A stretch of DNA of 64,000 nucleotides from Leucothrix arctica (GCF_003172895.1 NZ_QGKL01000031.1:1-64000), one strand, 5' to 3'. Positions 49,933 to 62,540 are shown, counted from the stretch's first letter. Made by a program: numbers and translations. The notes: generated from the letters alone by a model not told the origin.

Positions 49933-50259
49933 TTACTTAACTTGTGCAGCTCGTATGCTTTGCGCACCTAATTGCTGCGTATCCGTAGGCTCAAGTATAA
50001 CCTCAAAAAACGTTTCTTGATTACGAATCATACCCAACTCACTACGGGCACGTTCTTCTACAGCATCACTACCAGACTGAGCATCTTCAAGCTCGGCACG
50101 TATCTGCCTATTAAGCTCTTCTTGATGCTCATTCTGCTTATCGAGTGTCGCTATTTCTTTTTCAAGCTGCCACTTGGCAGGATAACTGCCATGCCCAATC
50201 CACAAGCTTGCAAGTAGCAACACCAGTAAAGCAAACATAACAGTTATCAAATACTTCAT
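49933..50259 (-). CDS. ftsB: Cell division protein FtsB
   Basis: This 108-residue divisome protein has a single transmembrane helix (about residues 3-22), then a periplasmic coiled coil (about 32-65), and a C-terminal EERARSELGMIRNQETFFEV segment typical of FtsB. It should form a complex with FtsL and FtsQ to activate septal wall synthesis. Position between eno and ispD is conserved in gammaproteobacteria and supports the assignment. Confidence 0.95.
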   Translation of the reverse strand: MKYLITVMFALLVLLLASLWIGHGSYPAKWQLEKEIATLDKQNEHQEELNRQIRAELEDAQSGSDAVEERARSELGMIRNQETFFEVILEPTDTQQLGAQSIRAAQVK

Positions 50260-50277
50260 GAAACTTTCTCGACTATC

Positions 50278-51555
<1,278 letters not shown>

Positions 51556-51585
51556 TTACCAATTAAATAGGTTAAAAGTGAGTGT

Positions 51586-52419
51586 TTAAAGTGTGCTTTC
51601 TAAATACGGATTCGCTTTCACTGCATTATCAATATCCATTAGGATTTTGAGCAGTTCTTCCATCCTATGCACTGGCCATGAGTTTGGACCGTCACTCAAA
51701 GCTTCTGCTGGGTTAGGGTGTGACTCCATAAATAAACCGGAAACACCTGCTGCCACAGCGGCACGCGCTAACACAGGTACATGCTGGCGCTCGCCACCTG
51801 ATGCATTACCTTGTCCACCAGGTAACTGCACTGAATGCGTTGCATCAAATACCACCGGACAACCAGTATCTCGCATTGTTGCAAGACCTCGCATATCCGA
51901 TACTAAGTTATTATAACCAAAAGTATAGCCTCGTTCACAGACCATTATGTCCTGATTTCCAGTTGCTTTGGCTTTATTAACAACGTTACCCATATCCCAA
52001 GGCGCTAAAAACTGACCTTTCTTGATATTTACTGGGCGACCAAGCTTAGCAATACTTTGGATAAAGTTAGTTTGACGGCACAAAAATGCGGGCGTCTGAA
52101 GTACATCCGCAACCGCAGCAACTTCATCTAACGGTGAGTCTTCATGAATATCAGTGAGTACGGGTACACCGATTTCAGTTCTGACTTTTTCAAGAATGCG
52201 CAAACCTTCAGCAATACCTGGTCCACGATAGCTATCATGAGATGAACGATTAGCTTTGTCGTAAGACGCCTTGAAAATATAAGGGATACCCAATCGATCA
52301 GTCATCTCTTTAAGTGACTCAGCGATTTCCATCGTTAGCTTTTCAGACTCAACAACACAAGGACCTGAGATAAGGAAAAACGGCTGCTGTTCACCAACTT
52401 CATAACCACATAATTTCAT
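51586..52419 (-). CDS. kdsA: 3-deoxy-8-phosphooctulonate synthase
   Basis: This 277-residue enzyme condenses phosphoenolpyruvate and arabinose 5-phosphate to KDO 8-phosphate for lipopolysaccharide. [19 protein letters not shown] begins the barrel, [20 protein letters not shown] and [19 protein letters not shown] are active-site regions. Arabinose 5-phosphate comes from KdsD and the phosphatase is KdsC, both encoded in this window at 54.3-55.9 kb. It lies 14 bp after pyrG. Confidence 0.98.
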   Translation of the reverse strand: MKLCGYEVGEQQPFFLISGPCVVESEKLTMEIAESLKEMTDRLGIPYIFKASYDKANRSSHDSYRGPGIAEGLRILEKVRTEIGVPVLTDIHEDSPLDEVAAVADVLQTPAFLCRQTNFIQSIAKLGRPVNIKKGQFLAPWDMGNVVNKAKATGNQDIMVCERGYTFGYNNLVSDMRGLATMRDTGCPVVFDATHSVQLPGGQGNASGGERQHVPVLARAAVAAGVSGLFMESHPNPAEALSDGPNSWPVHRMEELLKILMDIDNAVKANPYLESTL

Positions 52420-52433
52420 AGGACGACCTCTTT

Positions 52434-54080
<1,647 letters not shown>

Positions 54081-54211
54081 CTAACAGTTTTCAGGTAGTC
54101 CCTGAATGAGTATGAGGTTCTGTCTAAAGTTTCAGCTGCTAACTAAACACAAAAGAAACCCTAGAAAATATTCTGCGAATCCTATCATACACCGCAAATG
54201 GAAACACCCTA

Positions 54212-54239
54212 TTGACCACTGCATTTGATGCAAAATACT
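54212..54239 (+). promoter_or_regulatory. Candidate promoter for the kdsD operon
   Basis: A -35 TTGACC (54212-54217) and -10 AATACT (54234-54239) are 16 bp apart, about 105 bp upstream of kdsD. The spacer contains a short TGCAT/ATGCA inverted repeat. The pyrG-kdsD gap of 273 bp must also carry the pyrG promoter, which I could not place. Confidence 0.35.
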
Positions 54240-54344
54240 GAAGATTCATAAAAGCTAACGGAAGCTTACATTTGTAGCCAAAAGACTTCTGATTTACTAT
54301 TCGCCCATCCGTTCGACAGCGGCATAAAAAATAAGGACTTTCTT

Positions 54345-55334
54345 TTGGGCGAATTACGCACTGTACAACAAAACGATATCATCAAGAATGCGACTAAAGT
54401 TATTAGTGATGAAATAGAAGCAATACAAGAACTTACAAGCCGCCTTGATGATAATTTCATTCGTGCCTGTGAAACCATTTTAAACTGTAAAGGCAGAGTC
54501 ATTATTGCTGGCATGGGTAAGTCTGGACATATAGGTCACAAGATTGCAGCCACCTTAGCAAGTACTGGCACACCATCATTCTTCGTACACCCGAGTGAAG
54601 CACTACATGGTGACATTGGTATGATCACCGCTCAGGATATTGTTATTACGATATCTAACTCTGGCGGCACCGATGAGCTTATTACTTTGTGCTCGGTCAT
54701 CAAGCGCCAAGGCACTTTTATTATTGCCATGACTGGAAAAACCGACTCCGTTCTCGCAAAACTTGCGCATTGCCATATTAACGTTGGTGTTAGCAAAGAA
54801 GCGTGCCCACATAACTTAGCGCCAACATCCAGCACCACGGCAACTCTGGTTATGGGTGATGCAATCGCAGTTTCTTTACTTAAAGCACGTGCCTTCACAC
54901 CTGAAGATTTTGCTCGCTCTCACCCGGCAGGTCGCTTAGGTAAACGACTTAGCATTATGGTCAGTGACTTAATGCATAGTGGTGAAGACATGCCTAAGGC
55001 TGCTCCAGAACTTACACTGCAAGACGCCATTTTAATTATGACGGGCAAGCAACTAGGCGCAACACTTGTCGTTGATGCCGATAACAAGCTTCGTAGTGTG
55101 TTTACCGATGGTGATTTACGTCGTGCCTTTGAGTCGGGTGCAGACTTGAAACAATTGAAATTAATTGATGTCATACAAGAAGGCTGCCATAGAATTACCG
55201 AGTCTTCATTAGCCATGCAAGCGCTTGTAATGATGCAAGAGCATACGATTACTGTACTACCCGTTGTTGATGAAAATGATGCACCTGTTGGGATAATACA
55301 CATGCATGATTTGTTAAAAGCAGGTATTGTTTAG
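54345..55334 (+). CDS. kdsD: Arabinose-5-phosphate isomerase
   Basis: This 329-residue enzyme converts ribulose 5-phosphate to arabinose 5-phosphate, the first step of KDO synthesis. An SIS domain with VIIAGMGKSGHIGHKIAATL and SNSGGTDELITL is followed by SHPAGRLGKRL and two CBS domains (about 205-329). I take the TTG at 54345 as start because AAGGA lies 7 bases upstream; no in-frame ATG exists before the conserved part. It heads the kdsD-kdsC-lptC-lptA-lptB run. Confidence 0.95.
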   Translation: MGELRTVQQNDIIKNATKVISDEIEAIQELTSRLDDNFIRACETILNCKGRVIIAGMGKSGHIGHKIAATLASTGTPSFFVHPSEALHGDIGMITAQDIVITISNSGGTDELITLCSVIKRQGTFIIAMTGKTDSVLAKLAHCHINVGVSKEACPHNLAPTSSTTATLVMGDAIAVSLLKARAFTPEDFARSHPAGRLGKRLSIMVSDLMHSGEDMPKAAPELTLQDAILIMTGKQLGATLVVDADNKLRSVFTDGDLRRAFESGADLKQLKLIDVIQEGCHRITESSLAMQALVMMQEHTITVLPVVDENDAPVGIIHMHDLLKAGIV

Positions 55335-55360
55335 CCAAAACTTATACGGCGTCTTTTACC

Positions 55361-55891
55361 ATGGAAAGAATTCAATCTATTGCTCAAAACATTAAGCTAT
55401 TAATAATGGATATTGATGGCGTGCTTACTGATGGCAGCCTGTTTTTTGATAACAATGGTGATGAGTATAAAGCCTTTAGTGCAAGAGATGGCTTAGGCAT
55501 GAAGATGCTTTACGCGAGTGGACTGCAAGCGGCTTTAATCACAGGCAGAAAGTCTTCCCTTGTGGTACATCGTGCAAATAATTTGAAAATCCCGCTAGGC
55601 CTTGTTTATCAGGGTTACATGAACAAACGACCAGCACTTGACGATATTTTGAAGAAGACGGGATTTTCACCAGAGCACGTGGCTTACATTGGTGATGACC
55701 TAATTGATGTCCCTATTATAAGAGCCGTTGGCCTTGGGGTTGCTGTTGGGGACGCACATGATTTTGTTAAAGAGCATGCTGACTACATTACAGTAAAGAA
55801 TGGTGGTAAAGGTGCAGCAAGAGAGGTCATTGAACTGATCTTAGATGCACAAGGTAAACTTCAACCAATGCTCGACAGCCATTTGAAATGA
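55361..55891 (+). CDS. kdsC: 3-deoxy-manno-octulosonate-8-phosphatase
   Basis: This 176-residue HAD-type phosphatase releases KDO from KDO 8-phosphate. The nucleophile motif is LLIMDIDGVLTDGSLFF (residues 13-29), followed by ALITGRKSSLV and the metal site AYIGDDLIDVPIIRAVGLG. No cap domain, as usual for KdsC tetramers. Its TGA overlaps the ATG of lptC by the four bases ATGA, indicating translational coupling. Confidence 0.96.
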   Translation: MERIQSIAQNIKLLIMDIDGVLTDGSLFFDNNGDEYKAFSARDGLGMKMLYASGLQAALITGRKSSLVVHRANNLKIPLGLVYQGYMNKRPALDDILKKTGFSPEHVAYIGDDLIDVPIIRAVGLGVAVGDAHDFVKEHADYITVKNGGKGAAREVIELILDAQGKLQPMLDSHLK

Positions 55892-56454
55892 AAACCTTTG
55901 GACGCATTTTCTTTGTATTAGCCATCCTCTTTGCTTCAGCAGTGACGTGGCTCAACTTATCATGGAAGTCCATAGAGCAGTTAACAAACTCACCCAGTGA
56001 GTCTCGCATTGATTACTATTTAAATGACTTTACCCTCATGAAAACTGATGGGGATGGCAAGGTAAGTTACCATGTCACAGGACAACATTTGACACATAAC
56101 CAAGGTACGGGCGCGAGTGATATTTATCAGCCGTACGTTGAGGCACGATCGGATAATGGGGAACTTGTTACCATAAACGCACAAAAGGCAACTCAAGAAG
56201 GCAAAAGTGGTAATATGTCGCTAAGTGGTGAAATAAAGGTATATAAACCTTTATTTAAAGATTCACCTGAGTTCATGCTGACGACACAAAACATGACTTA
56301 CAATCCAACAACACAAACGATTTCAAGCGCCGATGATATTGACCTTGTAAGTGATCAAGGATATTTACATGGCACAGGCTTCGAAACTAATCTAGACGAA
56401 CAAGAATTAAGGATACTTTCAAATGTACAAGCAGAATTTAAACCCGCTCAATAA
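55888..56454 (+). CDS. lptC: LPS export ABC transporter periplasmic protein LptC
   Basis: This 188-residue protein is anchored by one N-terminal transmembrane helix (about residues 4-21) and has a periplasmic beta-jellyroll of the OstA type. It bridges the LptBFG transporter and LptA in moving lipopolysaccharide to the outer membrane. ESRIDYYLNDFTLMKTDGDG and NMTYNPTTQTISSADDIDL fit LptC. It overlaps kdsC by 4 bases and lptA by 32 bases. Confidence 0.93.
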   Translation: MKTFGRIFFVLAILFASAVTWLNLSWKSIEQLTNSPSESRIDYYLNDFTLMKTDGDGKVSYHVTGQHLTHNQGTGASDIYQPYVEARSDNGELVTINAQKATQEGKSGNMSLSGEIKVYKPLFKDSPEFMLTTQNMTYNPTTQTISSADDIDLVSDQGYLHGTGFETNLDEQELRILSNVQAEFKPAQ

Positions 56455-56950
56455 ATCCTTCATTGCGCTTGCTCTCGTCTTATTCAGCGCACCATCTTTT
56501 GCACTTCAAGGCGACGTGACAAAGCCTGTTAGAATTGAAGCGGATACAATCGTATTTAATAAAGCTAAAGGTTTTGGTAAGTACTCTGGAAACGTTGTAA
56601 TTGTTCAGGGAAGCTTACAAATCAGAGCGTCTGAGATTGAGATCAAAGCACCAAATAGTAGTATTGAATTAATTACCGCTAAAGGCTCACCGGTCAGATT
56701 CCAACAAACAATGGATGATGGAAAAGTAGCTAAAGGCCAGGCCAACTTATTACGCTACGCTGTTAAAGAGAAAAAACTTTACTTAGACGGATCAGCAGAG
56801 CTAAGTCAAAATAATGATAAGTTTAGCAGTCAACATATCGAATACTCGACACGCACGGGCGAGCTTAAAGCAGGTGTGGCGAAGGTTAAAGGCCAGAACA
56901 CTAAAGCAAAAGGTCGTGTTAGCGCCATTTTCTACCCAACTAATAAGTAG
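56423..56950 (+). CDS. lptA: LPS transport periplasmic protein LptA
   Basis: This 175-residue protein has a signal peptide ending near SAPSFA (about residue 27) and an OstA-type periplasmic domain ([20 protein letters not shown], then [20 protein letters not shown]). It polymerises head-to-tail to bridge the periplasm for lipopolysaccharide. The ATG at 56423 is preceded by AAGGA and lies inside the end of lptC, so translation is probably coupled. The next gene is lptB, 8 bp away. Confidence 0.94.
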   Translation: MYKQNLNPLNKSFIALALVLFSAPSFALQGDVTKPVRIEADTIVFNKAKGFGKYSGNVVIVQGSLQIRASEIEIKAPNSSIELITAKGSPVRFQQTMDDGKVAKGQANLLRYAVKEKKLYLDGSAELSQNNDKFSSQHIEYSTRTGELKAGVAKVKGQNTKAKGRVSAIFYPTNK

Positions 56951-56958
56951 GTATTTCG

Positions 56959-57684
56959 TTGAGTGTTCTAGCTGCAGAGTCACTGTATAAAAGCTACAAG
57001 AAGCGCAGCATTTTGCGTGGGATTTCCCTAGAAGTTAATAGTGCGGAAGTCGTTGGTTTACTTGGCCCTAATGGTGCGGGTAAAACCACATGCTTCTATA
57101 TGGTTGTGGGACTAGTTTCTATCGACCAAGGTCGCATTACGCTTGACGGAAAAGACCTTACTAAACTGTCCATGCATCAACGTGCACGTCACGGTGTTGG
57201 TTATCTTGCCCAAGAAGCCAGTGTATTTAGAAAGCTCTCTGTAGAAGACAATATCTTAGCTATTTTGCAAACCCGCAAAGGCATGAGTCGAAAGGATCAA
57301 CGCGCTAAGATGGAAAGCTTATTAGAAGAGTTCCAGATCACGCATATAAGGGACAGTTTAGGTATAAGCTTGTCAGGTGGTGAGCGTCGCCGTGTTGAAA
57401 TCGCAAGAGCCCTAGCCACTGATCCTGCGTTTATTTTATTAGATGAACCATTTGCGGGTGTCGACCCTATCTCCGTTATTGAGATACAAAAAATTGTGAC
57501 TCAACTTAAACAAAGAGGTATTGGCGTGCTTATCACTGATCATAATGTCCGTGAAACACTGGGTATTTGTGATCGTGCCTACATCCTTGGTAATGGCTCG
57601 ATACTGACACAAGGAACACCCGAAGAAGTACTACAGAACAAACAAACTCGTGAAATCTACTTAGGTAAAGACTTCAAACTATAG
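56959..57684 (+). CDS. lptB: LPS export ABC transporter ATP-binding protein LptB
   Basis: This 241-residue ATPase drives lipopolysaccharide extraction with LptF and LptG, which are not in this window. Walker [10 protein letters not shown] is at about residues 36-44, the signature motif is [16 protein letters not shown], and Walker B is [13 protein letters not shown], all typical of LptB. The start is a TTG at 56959-56961, since no in-frame ATG precedes the conserved part. It ends 210 bp before rpoN. Confidence 0.97.
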   Translation: MSVLAAESLYKSYKKRSILRGISLEVNSAEVVGLLGPNGAGKTTCFYMVVGLVSIDQGRITLDGKDLTKLSMHQRARHGVGYLAQEASVFRKLSVEDNILAILQTRKGMSRKDQRAKMESLLEEFQITHIRDSLGISLSGGERRRVEIARALATDPAFILLDEPFAGVDPISVIEIQKIVTQLKQRGIGVLITDHNVRETLGICDRAYILGNGSILTQGTPEEVLQNKQTREIYLGKDFKL

Positions 57685-57894
57685 GTGTTTAGTGACTACA
57701 TTGGCTTGAAATACCACCAATCGGTTTAGCGACTTTCTCTATTAACATCGTGATATGCTCAATTTAGAACTCATGGAATTACTACACAAACCCATTTCGG
57801 TAGTCCGTAAAAATGATATTCACAGGGGGATTTTCACCAAGAATATCTGTGTCATAGGATTGACCGCAAGCAGCAAAAAGATAATTATAAAAAT
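57685..57894 (+). other. Intergenic region between lptB and rpoN
   Basis: This 210-bp region probably holds a promoter for rpoN. I see no clear -35/-10 pair and no -24/-12 sigma-54 site. Some AT-rich tracts lie near the start codon. Confidence 0.4.
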
Positions 57895-59334
57895 ATGCTG
57901 AAACAAGGAATTCAACTCAAGCTCGGTCAAAGTCTTTCAATGACCCCACAACTGCAACAAGCGATTAAAATGTTGCAACTGTCGTCATTAGAGCTCGAGC
58001 AAGAGATACAAACGGTATTGGAATCTAACCCGCTTCTGGAACGCCCTGAAGATACCGATAACTTTGACGCTTCTGATAGTAATGCGGAAGTTGACGAAAC
58101 ACCTTCAGAAAGCCTCAGTGAGACGATACCCGACGAACTTAGCACTGACTCCGACTGGGATGACACTTACGACCCTGAATGGAAAGTAAGTAACGCTGAC
58201 GGTGAGAGTGCATCCGACTATATTGAAAAGTTACACTCAAATGCTGAAGGCTTAGCTGAGCATTTACTCTGGCAAATAGATCTAAGCAATCTTAGTGTCA
58301 TTGATAAGGCCATCGCTCACCTCGTTGTCGATTATATAAATAACGATGGACTGCTGACAGAGTCACCAGAACAAATACTTAATAGCCTAGAATCAGAATT
58401 ATTGATAGATCTTGACGATGTCGAAGCAGTACTAAGTTTCGTACACCACCTAGACCCAATAGGAATGGGGGCTAGAGACCTAGGTCAAAGCCTTTGGTTA
58501 CAATTCAATTACCACTATCCTAAGCACCCTCTGAAGAAGAAGGCTCAACTGCTATTAGAAAAAAATCTGGACTTACTGGCAAAACGAGACTATAAAAGTA
58601 TTAAGAAAGAGACTAGATTAAATAATGACCAACTCGAAATTCTAGTCAATTTAATGAAAACGCTAGATCCGAATCCAGCGAGCCGCTTTAGTAGTGAAAA
58701 CGTCGATTATATTAAACCTGATGTCTATGTACGAAAAGTAAAAGGACGCTGGCTAGTGTCACACAATGCAGAGACGTTACCAGATCTTCGCATCAATGAT
58801 ACTTACGCAGAAATGGCTTCTGACAGCCGCACAGATAAAGCGGCATCGGACTATATTAAAGATAACCTTCAGCAAGCGAGGTGGTTTATTAAGAGTCTAG
58901 ATAACAGAAATACGACCATTCTTAACGTTGCTAACGCAATTGTTGATCGCCAAATGGCGTTCCTACAGTATGGTGATGAAGCGATGAAGCCTATGGTACT
59001 TAAAGACCTTGCCGAACAGTTAGATCTTCATGAGTCCACTATTTCTCGCGTAACTACCCGAAAATTCCTTCATACACCGCGTGGTGTTTATGAATTCAAA
59101 TATTTCTTCTCAAGTCACGTCAATACCGATACTGGTGGTGAGTGTTCTGCTACGGCAATTCGCGCCATGATAAAAAAGCTAATAACAGCGGAAAACCCAC
59201 GCAAACCTTACAGTGATAACAAATTGACTAACTTGCTCAATGAGCAAGGCATCAATGTAGCGCGACGCACTGTCGCTAAGTACCGTGAAGCACTGGCAAT
59301 CCCCTCTTCACATGATCGCAAAGCATTATCGTGA
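57895..59334 (+). CDS. rpoN: RNA polymerase sigma-54 factor
   Basis: This 479-residue sigma factor directs transcription from -24/-12 promoters with enhancer-binding ATPases. Region I is Gln/Leu-rich (LGQSLSMTPQLQQAIKMLQL), followed by an acidic linker (about 50-110), the core-binding region, and the helix-turn-helix HESTISRVTTRKFLHTPRGV. The RpoN box reads ARRTVAKYRE near the C terminus. Length matches E. coli RpoN (477). It heads the set hpf, ptsN, rapZ. Confidence 0.98.
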   Translation: MLKQGIQLKLGQSLSMTPQLQQAIKMLQLSSLELEQEIQTVLESNPLLERPEDTDNFDASDSNAEVDETPSESLSETIPDELSTDSDWDDTYDPEWKVSNADGESASDYIEKLHSNAEGLAEHLLWQIDLSNLSVIDKAIAHLVVDYINNDGLLTESPEQILNSLESELLIDLDDVEAVLSFVHHLDPIGMGARDLGQSLWLQFNYHYPKHPLKKKAQLLLEKNLDLLAKRDYKSIKKETRLNNDQLEILVNLMKTLDPNPASRFSSENVDYIKPDVYVRKVKGRWLVSHNAETLPDLRINDTYAEMASDSRTDKAASDYIKDNLQQARWFIKSLDNRNTTILNVANAIVDRQMAFLQYGDEAMKPMVLKDLAEQLDLHESTISRVTTRKFLHTPRGVYEFKYFFSSHVNTDTGGECSATAIRAMIKKLITAENPRKPYSDNKLTNLLNEQGINVARRTVAKYREALAIPSSHDRKALS

Positions 59335-59416
59335 CCTGGTTGCTAGTACAGAATGGTCTGACCCCGCCTTTTAAATAGGTAGAGTCTTTAATAAAACTGA
59401 ACAGGAGACAATTAGT

Positions 59417-59743
59417 ATGCAACTAAATATTACAGGTCATCACATCGAGATTACTCCCTCTCTCAGTAATTATATAAAAGAGAAGACTGAACGACTCACT
59501 CGCCATTATGACCAAGTGATTAATATTAACGTTATTCTAGAGGTTCAAAAACTAACTCACAAAGCTGAAGCATCAATCCTTGTGAGTGGTAATCACCTCT
59601 TTGCTGAATCTGTTGAAGAAGACATGTATGCAGCAATTGACTCCTTAGCGGACAAACTAGATCGACAAGTGCTAAAGCACAAAGAAAAGATAACTAGTAA
59701 ACATCGACAGGAAGGCAGCCACCGTAATATTATTGCGGAATAA
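59417..59743 (+). CDS. hpf: Ribosome hibernation promoting factor, short form
   Basis: This 108-residue protein has the S30AE/RaiA fold (MQLNITGHHIEITPSLSNYI at the start and DMYAAIDSLADKLDRQVLKH in the C-terminal helix). It binds the ribosome decoding site and promotes dimerisation of inactive 70S ribosomes. It lacks the long C-terminal extension of the long form. Its position after rpoN is conserved in gammaproteobacteria. Confidence 0.96.
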   Translation: MQLNITGHHIEITPSLSNYIKEKTERLTRHYDQVININVILEVQKLTHKAEASILVSGNHLFAESVEEDMYAAIDSLADKLDRQVLKHKEKITSKHRQEGSHRNIIAE

Positions 59744-59764
59744 TCCTTAACCTCGGAAGCACTT

Positions 59765-60238
59765 ATGCTAAGTGACATAAGTAAGCTATTAAGCCCTGAA
59801 CGAGCATTGTTTGTTCAGGAGCTTGAAAGTAAGAAACGCGTCTTTGATACATTAGCCAGTCTATTATCAAAAAAACAGACACAGCTAGATAAGGATACAA
59901 TCTTTGACAGCCTGATTGAACGTGAAAAACTAGGTAGCACCACACTCGGTTGTGGCATTGCCATACCTAGAGCCAGAGTTCCTATTAGCAAACCCTATGC
60001 TGCTCTGCTTGTTTTAAAACAAGGTATAGATTTAGAAACACCTGACAAAAAACCTGTTTCTGTTTTTCTAGTCCTACTTCTGCCAGAATCAACGCCAGAG
60101 TATTATTCGGAGATGATTGCTAATTTGATGAGAAAAATCTCCTCTCGTCCTGTTGCAGAAGAACTGTCTGAAATATCAGAACCACAAATCGCCGTAAATT
60201 ATTTAGAAACCTTACTACTTCCGGAAAAGGCCGCTTGA
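59765..60238 (+). CDS. ptsN: PTS IIA-Ntr-like protein lacking the phosphorylation histidine
   Basis: This 157-residue protein has the PTS EIIA type-2 fold and occupies the ptsN position between hpf and rapZ. KLGSTTLGCGIAIPRARVPI corresponds to the E. coli PtsN region with AIPHG, where His73 is phosphorylated. Here that position is Arg69 (codon AGA at 59969-59971), and the protein contains no histidine anywhere, so normal phosphotransfer cannot occur. The rest of the fold (VSVFLVLLLPES, ANLMRKISSRPVAEEL) is well kept and the frame is open, so a phosphorylation-independent role is likely. NPr (ptsO), the usual donor, is not found after rapZ. Confidence 0.93.
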   Translation: MLSDISKLLSPERALFVQELESKKRVFDTLASLLSKKQTQLDKDTIFDSLIEREKLGSTTLGCGIAIPRARVPISKPYAALLVLKQGIDLETPDKKPVSVFLVLLLPESTPEYYSEMIANLMRKISSRPVAEELSEISEPQIAVNYLETLLLPEKAA

Positions 60239-60242
60239 TATT

Positions 60243-61115
60243 ATGCACGCTGTTATTATTACGGGTATGTCTGGCGCAGGAAAAACACAAGCGCTAAATA
60301 CACTTGAAGATCAAAGCTACTATTGCATAGATAACCTTCCGCTAAACATGCTTGAAGAGTTATTTACTAACGAGTGGGTGCTTTCCAAAGAGAAAGTAGC
60401 GATTGGTGTTGATGTTCGAAGCGGTAAGAAATTACTTGAATCATTACCAGCAATTGTTCAACGACTTAAAGATCAATTTCGAACTGACCTTGTCTATCTT
60501 TACTCGTCTAAAAGTATCATTTTTAAACGCTACAATGAAACCCGCCGTAAACACCCACTATCTGATGAAAAAACAGGGCTAGGAGCTGCCATTGCAGCAG
60601 AGTATGAACTGCTAACAACCGTCAGATCTATTGCTGATTTCCAACTTGAGACAAGCGATACCGATATCTACCAACTAGCAACGCTTATTAAACAACGTAT
60701 CTGTGTACTTAGTAAAAAACAGCTATCACTATCCTTTCAATCTTTTGGCTTCAAGTATGGCGCACCAAGAGACTCTGACTTTATCTATGATGTACGATGC
60801 CTACCTAACCCTTACTGGGTGCCTGAGTTGCGAATCAAGTCTGGTCAGACTGAAGCCGTGTCAGCTTGGCTGGATGAGCAAACCCTTGTTCAAGATATGT
60901 ATGAAGACATCAAAAACTTCATTGAGCGCTGGATGCCGCACTTTATAGACAATCAACGAGCTTACTTAACCTTATCTATTGGATGTACCGGTGGACATCA
61001 TCGATCTGTATATTTAATAGACAAACTTTCTGAATACTTTCGTCAAAATGAAACCGTTTCTATCATCACAAATCATCGCGAGATAGAAGCAAAAAACAAA
61101 CAGAAAACAATCTAA
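60243..61115 (+). CDS. rapZ: RNase adapter RapZ
   Basis: This 290-residue P-loop protein delivers the small RNA GlmZ to RNase E in E. coli and controls glucosamine 6-phosphate synthesis. Walker A is GMSGAGKT (residues 7-14), and ALEDQSYYCIDNLPL-like NTLEDQSYYCIDNLPL follows. The C-terminal RNA-binding part has DVRCLPNPYWVPELR and the motif IGCTGGHHRSVYLID. It begins 4 bp after ptsN. The presence of GlmY/GlmZ in this organism is unknown, so the RNA target cannot be claimed. Confidence 0.95.
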   Translation: MHAVIITGMSGAGKTQALNTLEDQSYYCIDNLPLNMLEELFTNEWVLSKEKVAIGVDVRSGKKLLESLPAIVQRLKDQFRTDLVYLYSSKSIIFKRYNETRRKHPLSDEKTGLGAAIAAEYELLTTVRSIADFQLETSDTDIYQLATLIKQRICVLSKKQLSLSFQSFGFKYGAPRDSDFIYDVRCLPNPYWVPELRIKSGQTEAVSAWLDEQTLVQDMYEDIKNFIERWMPHFIDNQRAYLTLSIGCTGGHHRSVYLIDKLSEYFRQNETVSIITNHREIEAKNKQKTI

Positions 61116-61158
61116 TTTGCTAGTATAGGCGCTTCAATAAATCCAATAATATTGCCTC

Positions 61159-62535
61159 ATGGTTAACTCAGACAATCTTAGCAAAGAAGAACGACTAGCC
61201 TCCCTCAGTGGTGCTATCGAAAGTGGTTCGCTATTCACGTTACAGCGAATGCTTAACGCCCTTCACCCTGCTGAAATTGCTCACTTATTAGAATCATCTC
61301 CCCTAGAGCAACGTAAAATTGCGTGGGAACTTATCAAGCGCGAAAACGAAGGTTTAGTGCTTATTGAGCTAAACGATGATGTACGCTCGCAACTCACCGA
61401 AGAGATGGATACTGTCGACTTGGTTGAGGCGCTGAAAGACCTTGATACGGATGACATGGCCGACTTTCTACAAGGCCTGCCTGACACTGTCATACAAGAA
61501 ACACTGGCTGGCATGGGCCGCCAAGAGCGTGAACGTGTAGAAGTTGTCCTTGGGTATGATGAAGATACTGCTGGCGGTATGATGGATACCGAAGTAGTCA
61601 CCATCCGCTCAGACGTTAATGTTGACGTGGTACTACGTTATTTGAGAATAAAAGGTGAACTACCCTCACATACCGATCATGTGATCGTGGTCGACAGTTA
61701 TGATAAATACCTCGGCGTGGTCTCACTCACACAACTGATCACTAGCCAACCGGATGACGCTATTCTCGACATCATGGATACTCGTTATTTATCTATTCCT
61801 GCGCACTTAGAAAACGCTGAAGTCGCTGACTTATTTGAAGATCGCGATTTAATCTCCGCACCTGTTGTAAGCGACCTAGGAAAGCTACTTGGACGCATCA
61901 CGATCGATGATGTGGTTGATGTTATTCGTGAACAAGCGGAACATTCAATTAAAAGTATGGCCGGTGTAAATTCGGAAGATGATCTGTTTGCGCCTATTTT
62001 ACCGAGCGTTAAACGTCGTGCTGTTTGGTTAGGCACAAACCTAATTACCGCTTTCATGGCCGCTGCGGTCATTTCACAGTTCACAGATACAATCGAATCA
62101 GCGGTTGCACTTGCAGTGCTGATGGGTATTGTCCCTAGCATGGGCGGCATTGCAGGTAGCCAAACACTGACAATGGTTATCCGAGGTATTGCACTAGGAC
62201 AAATTGGTAAGTCCAACACGCGAGACTTACTTAAAAAAGAATTACTACTGGGTGTTATAAATGGCGTCTTATGGGCATTCGTCGTGTTCTGCATCTCTGC
62301 GGTAGCACTGAAAGATATTGAAATTGGGATATTGATTGCAGTCGCAATGATGCTTAATTTGATAGCAGCACCACTGTCTGGGGTACTGCTACCACTCGGT
62401 CTTCGTAAGCTAAATATAGACCCTGCCTTAGCTGGCAGCGTCTTACTTACAACCGTCACTGATATTGTCGGTTACGCTGGCGTACTCGGTTTAGCGGCTT
62501 TATTATTACCTTACCTACGCTCCGTATTTTCCTAA
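61159..62535 (+). CDS. mgtE: MgtE family magnesium transporter
   Basis: This 458-residue inner-membrane protein has the N-terminal MgtE helical domain (about 25-130), two CBS domains (about 135-260) and five C-terminal transmembrane helices (about 285-455). NLITAFMAAAVISQF, PSMGGIAGSQTLTMVIRGIALGQI and the pore region near LIAAPLSGVLLPLGL are typical. It conducts Mg2+ and the cytoplasmic domains gate the pore according to Mg2+. The gap to rapZ is 43 bp, so no ptsO can be present between them. Confidence 0.96.
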   Translation: MVNSDNLSKEERLASLSGAIESGSLFTLQRMLNALHPAEIAHLLESSPLEQRKIAWELIKRENEGLVLIELNDDVRSQLTEEMDTVDLVEALKDLDTDDMADFLQGLPDTVIQETLAGMGRQERERVEVVLGYDEDTAGGMMDTEVVTIRSDVNVDVVLRYLRIKGELPSHTDHVIVVDSYDKYLGVVSLTQLITSQPDDAILDIMDTRYLSIPAHLENAEVADLFEDRDLISAPVVSDLGKLLGRITIDDVVDVIREQAEHSIKSMAGVNSEDDLFAPILPSVKRRAVWLGTNLITAFMAAAVISQFTDTIESAVALAVLMGIVPSMGGIAGSQTLTMVIRGIALGQIGKSNTRDLLKKELLLGVINGVLWAFVVFCISAVALKDIEIGILIAVAMMLNLIAAPLSGVLLPLGLRKLNIDPALAGSVLLTTVTDIVGYAGVLGLAALLLPYLRSVFS

Positions 62536-62540
62536 CCCGA

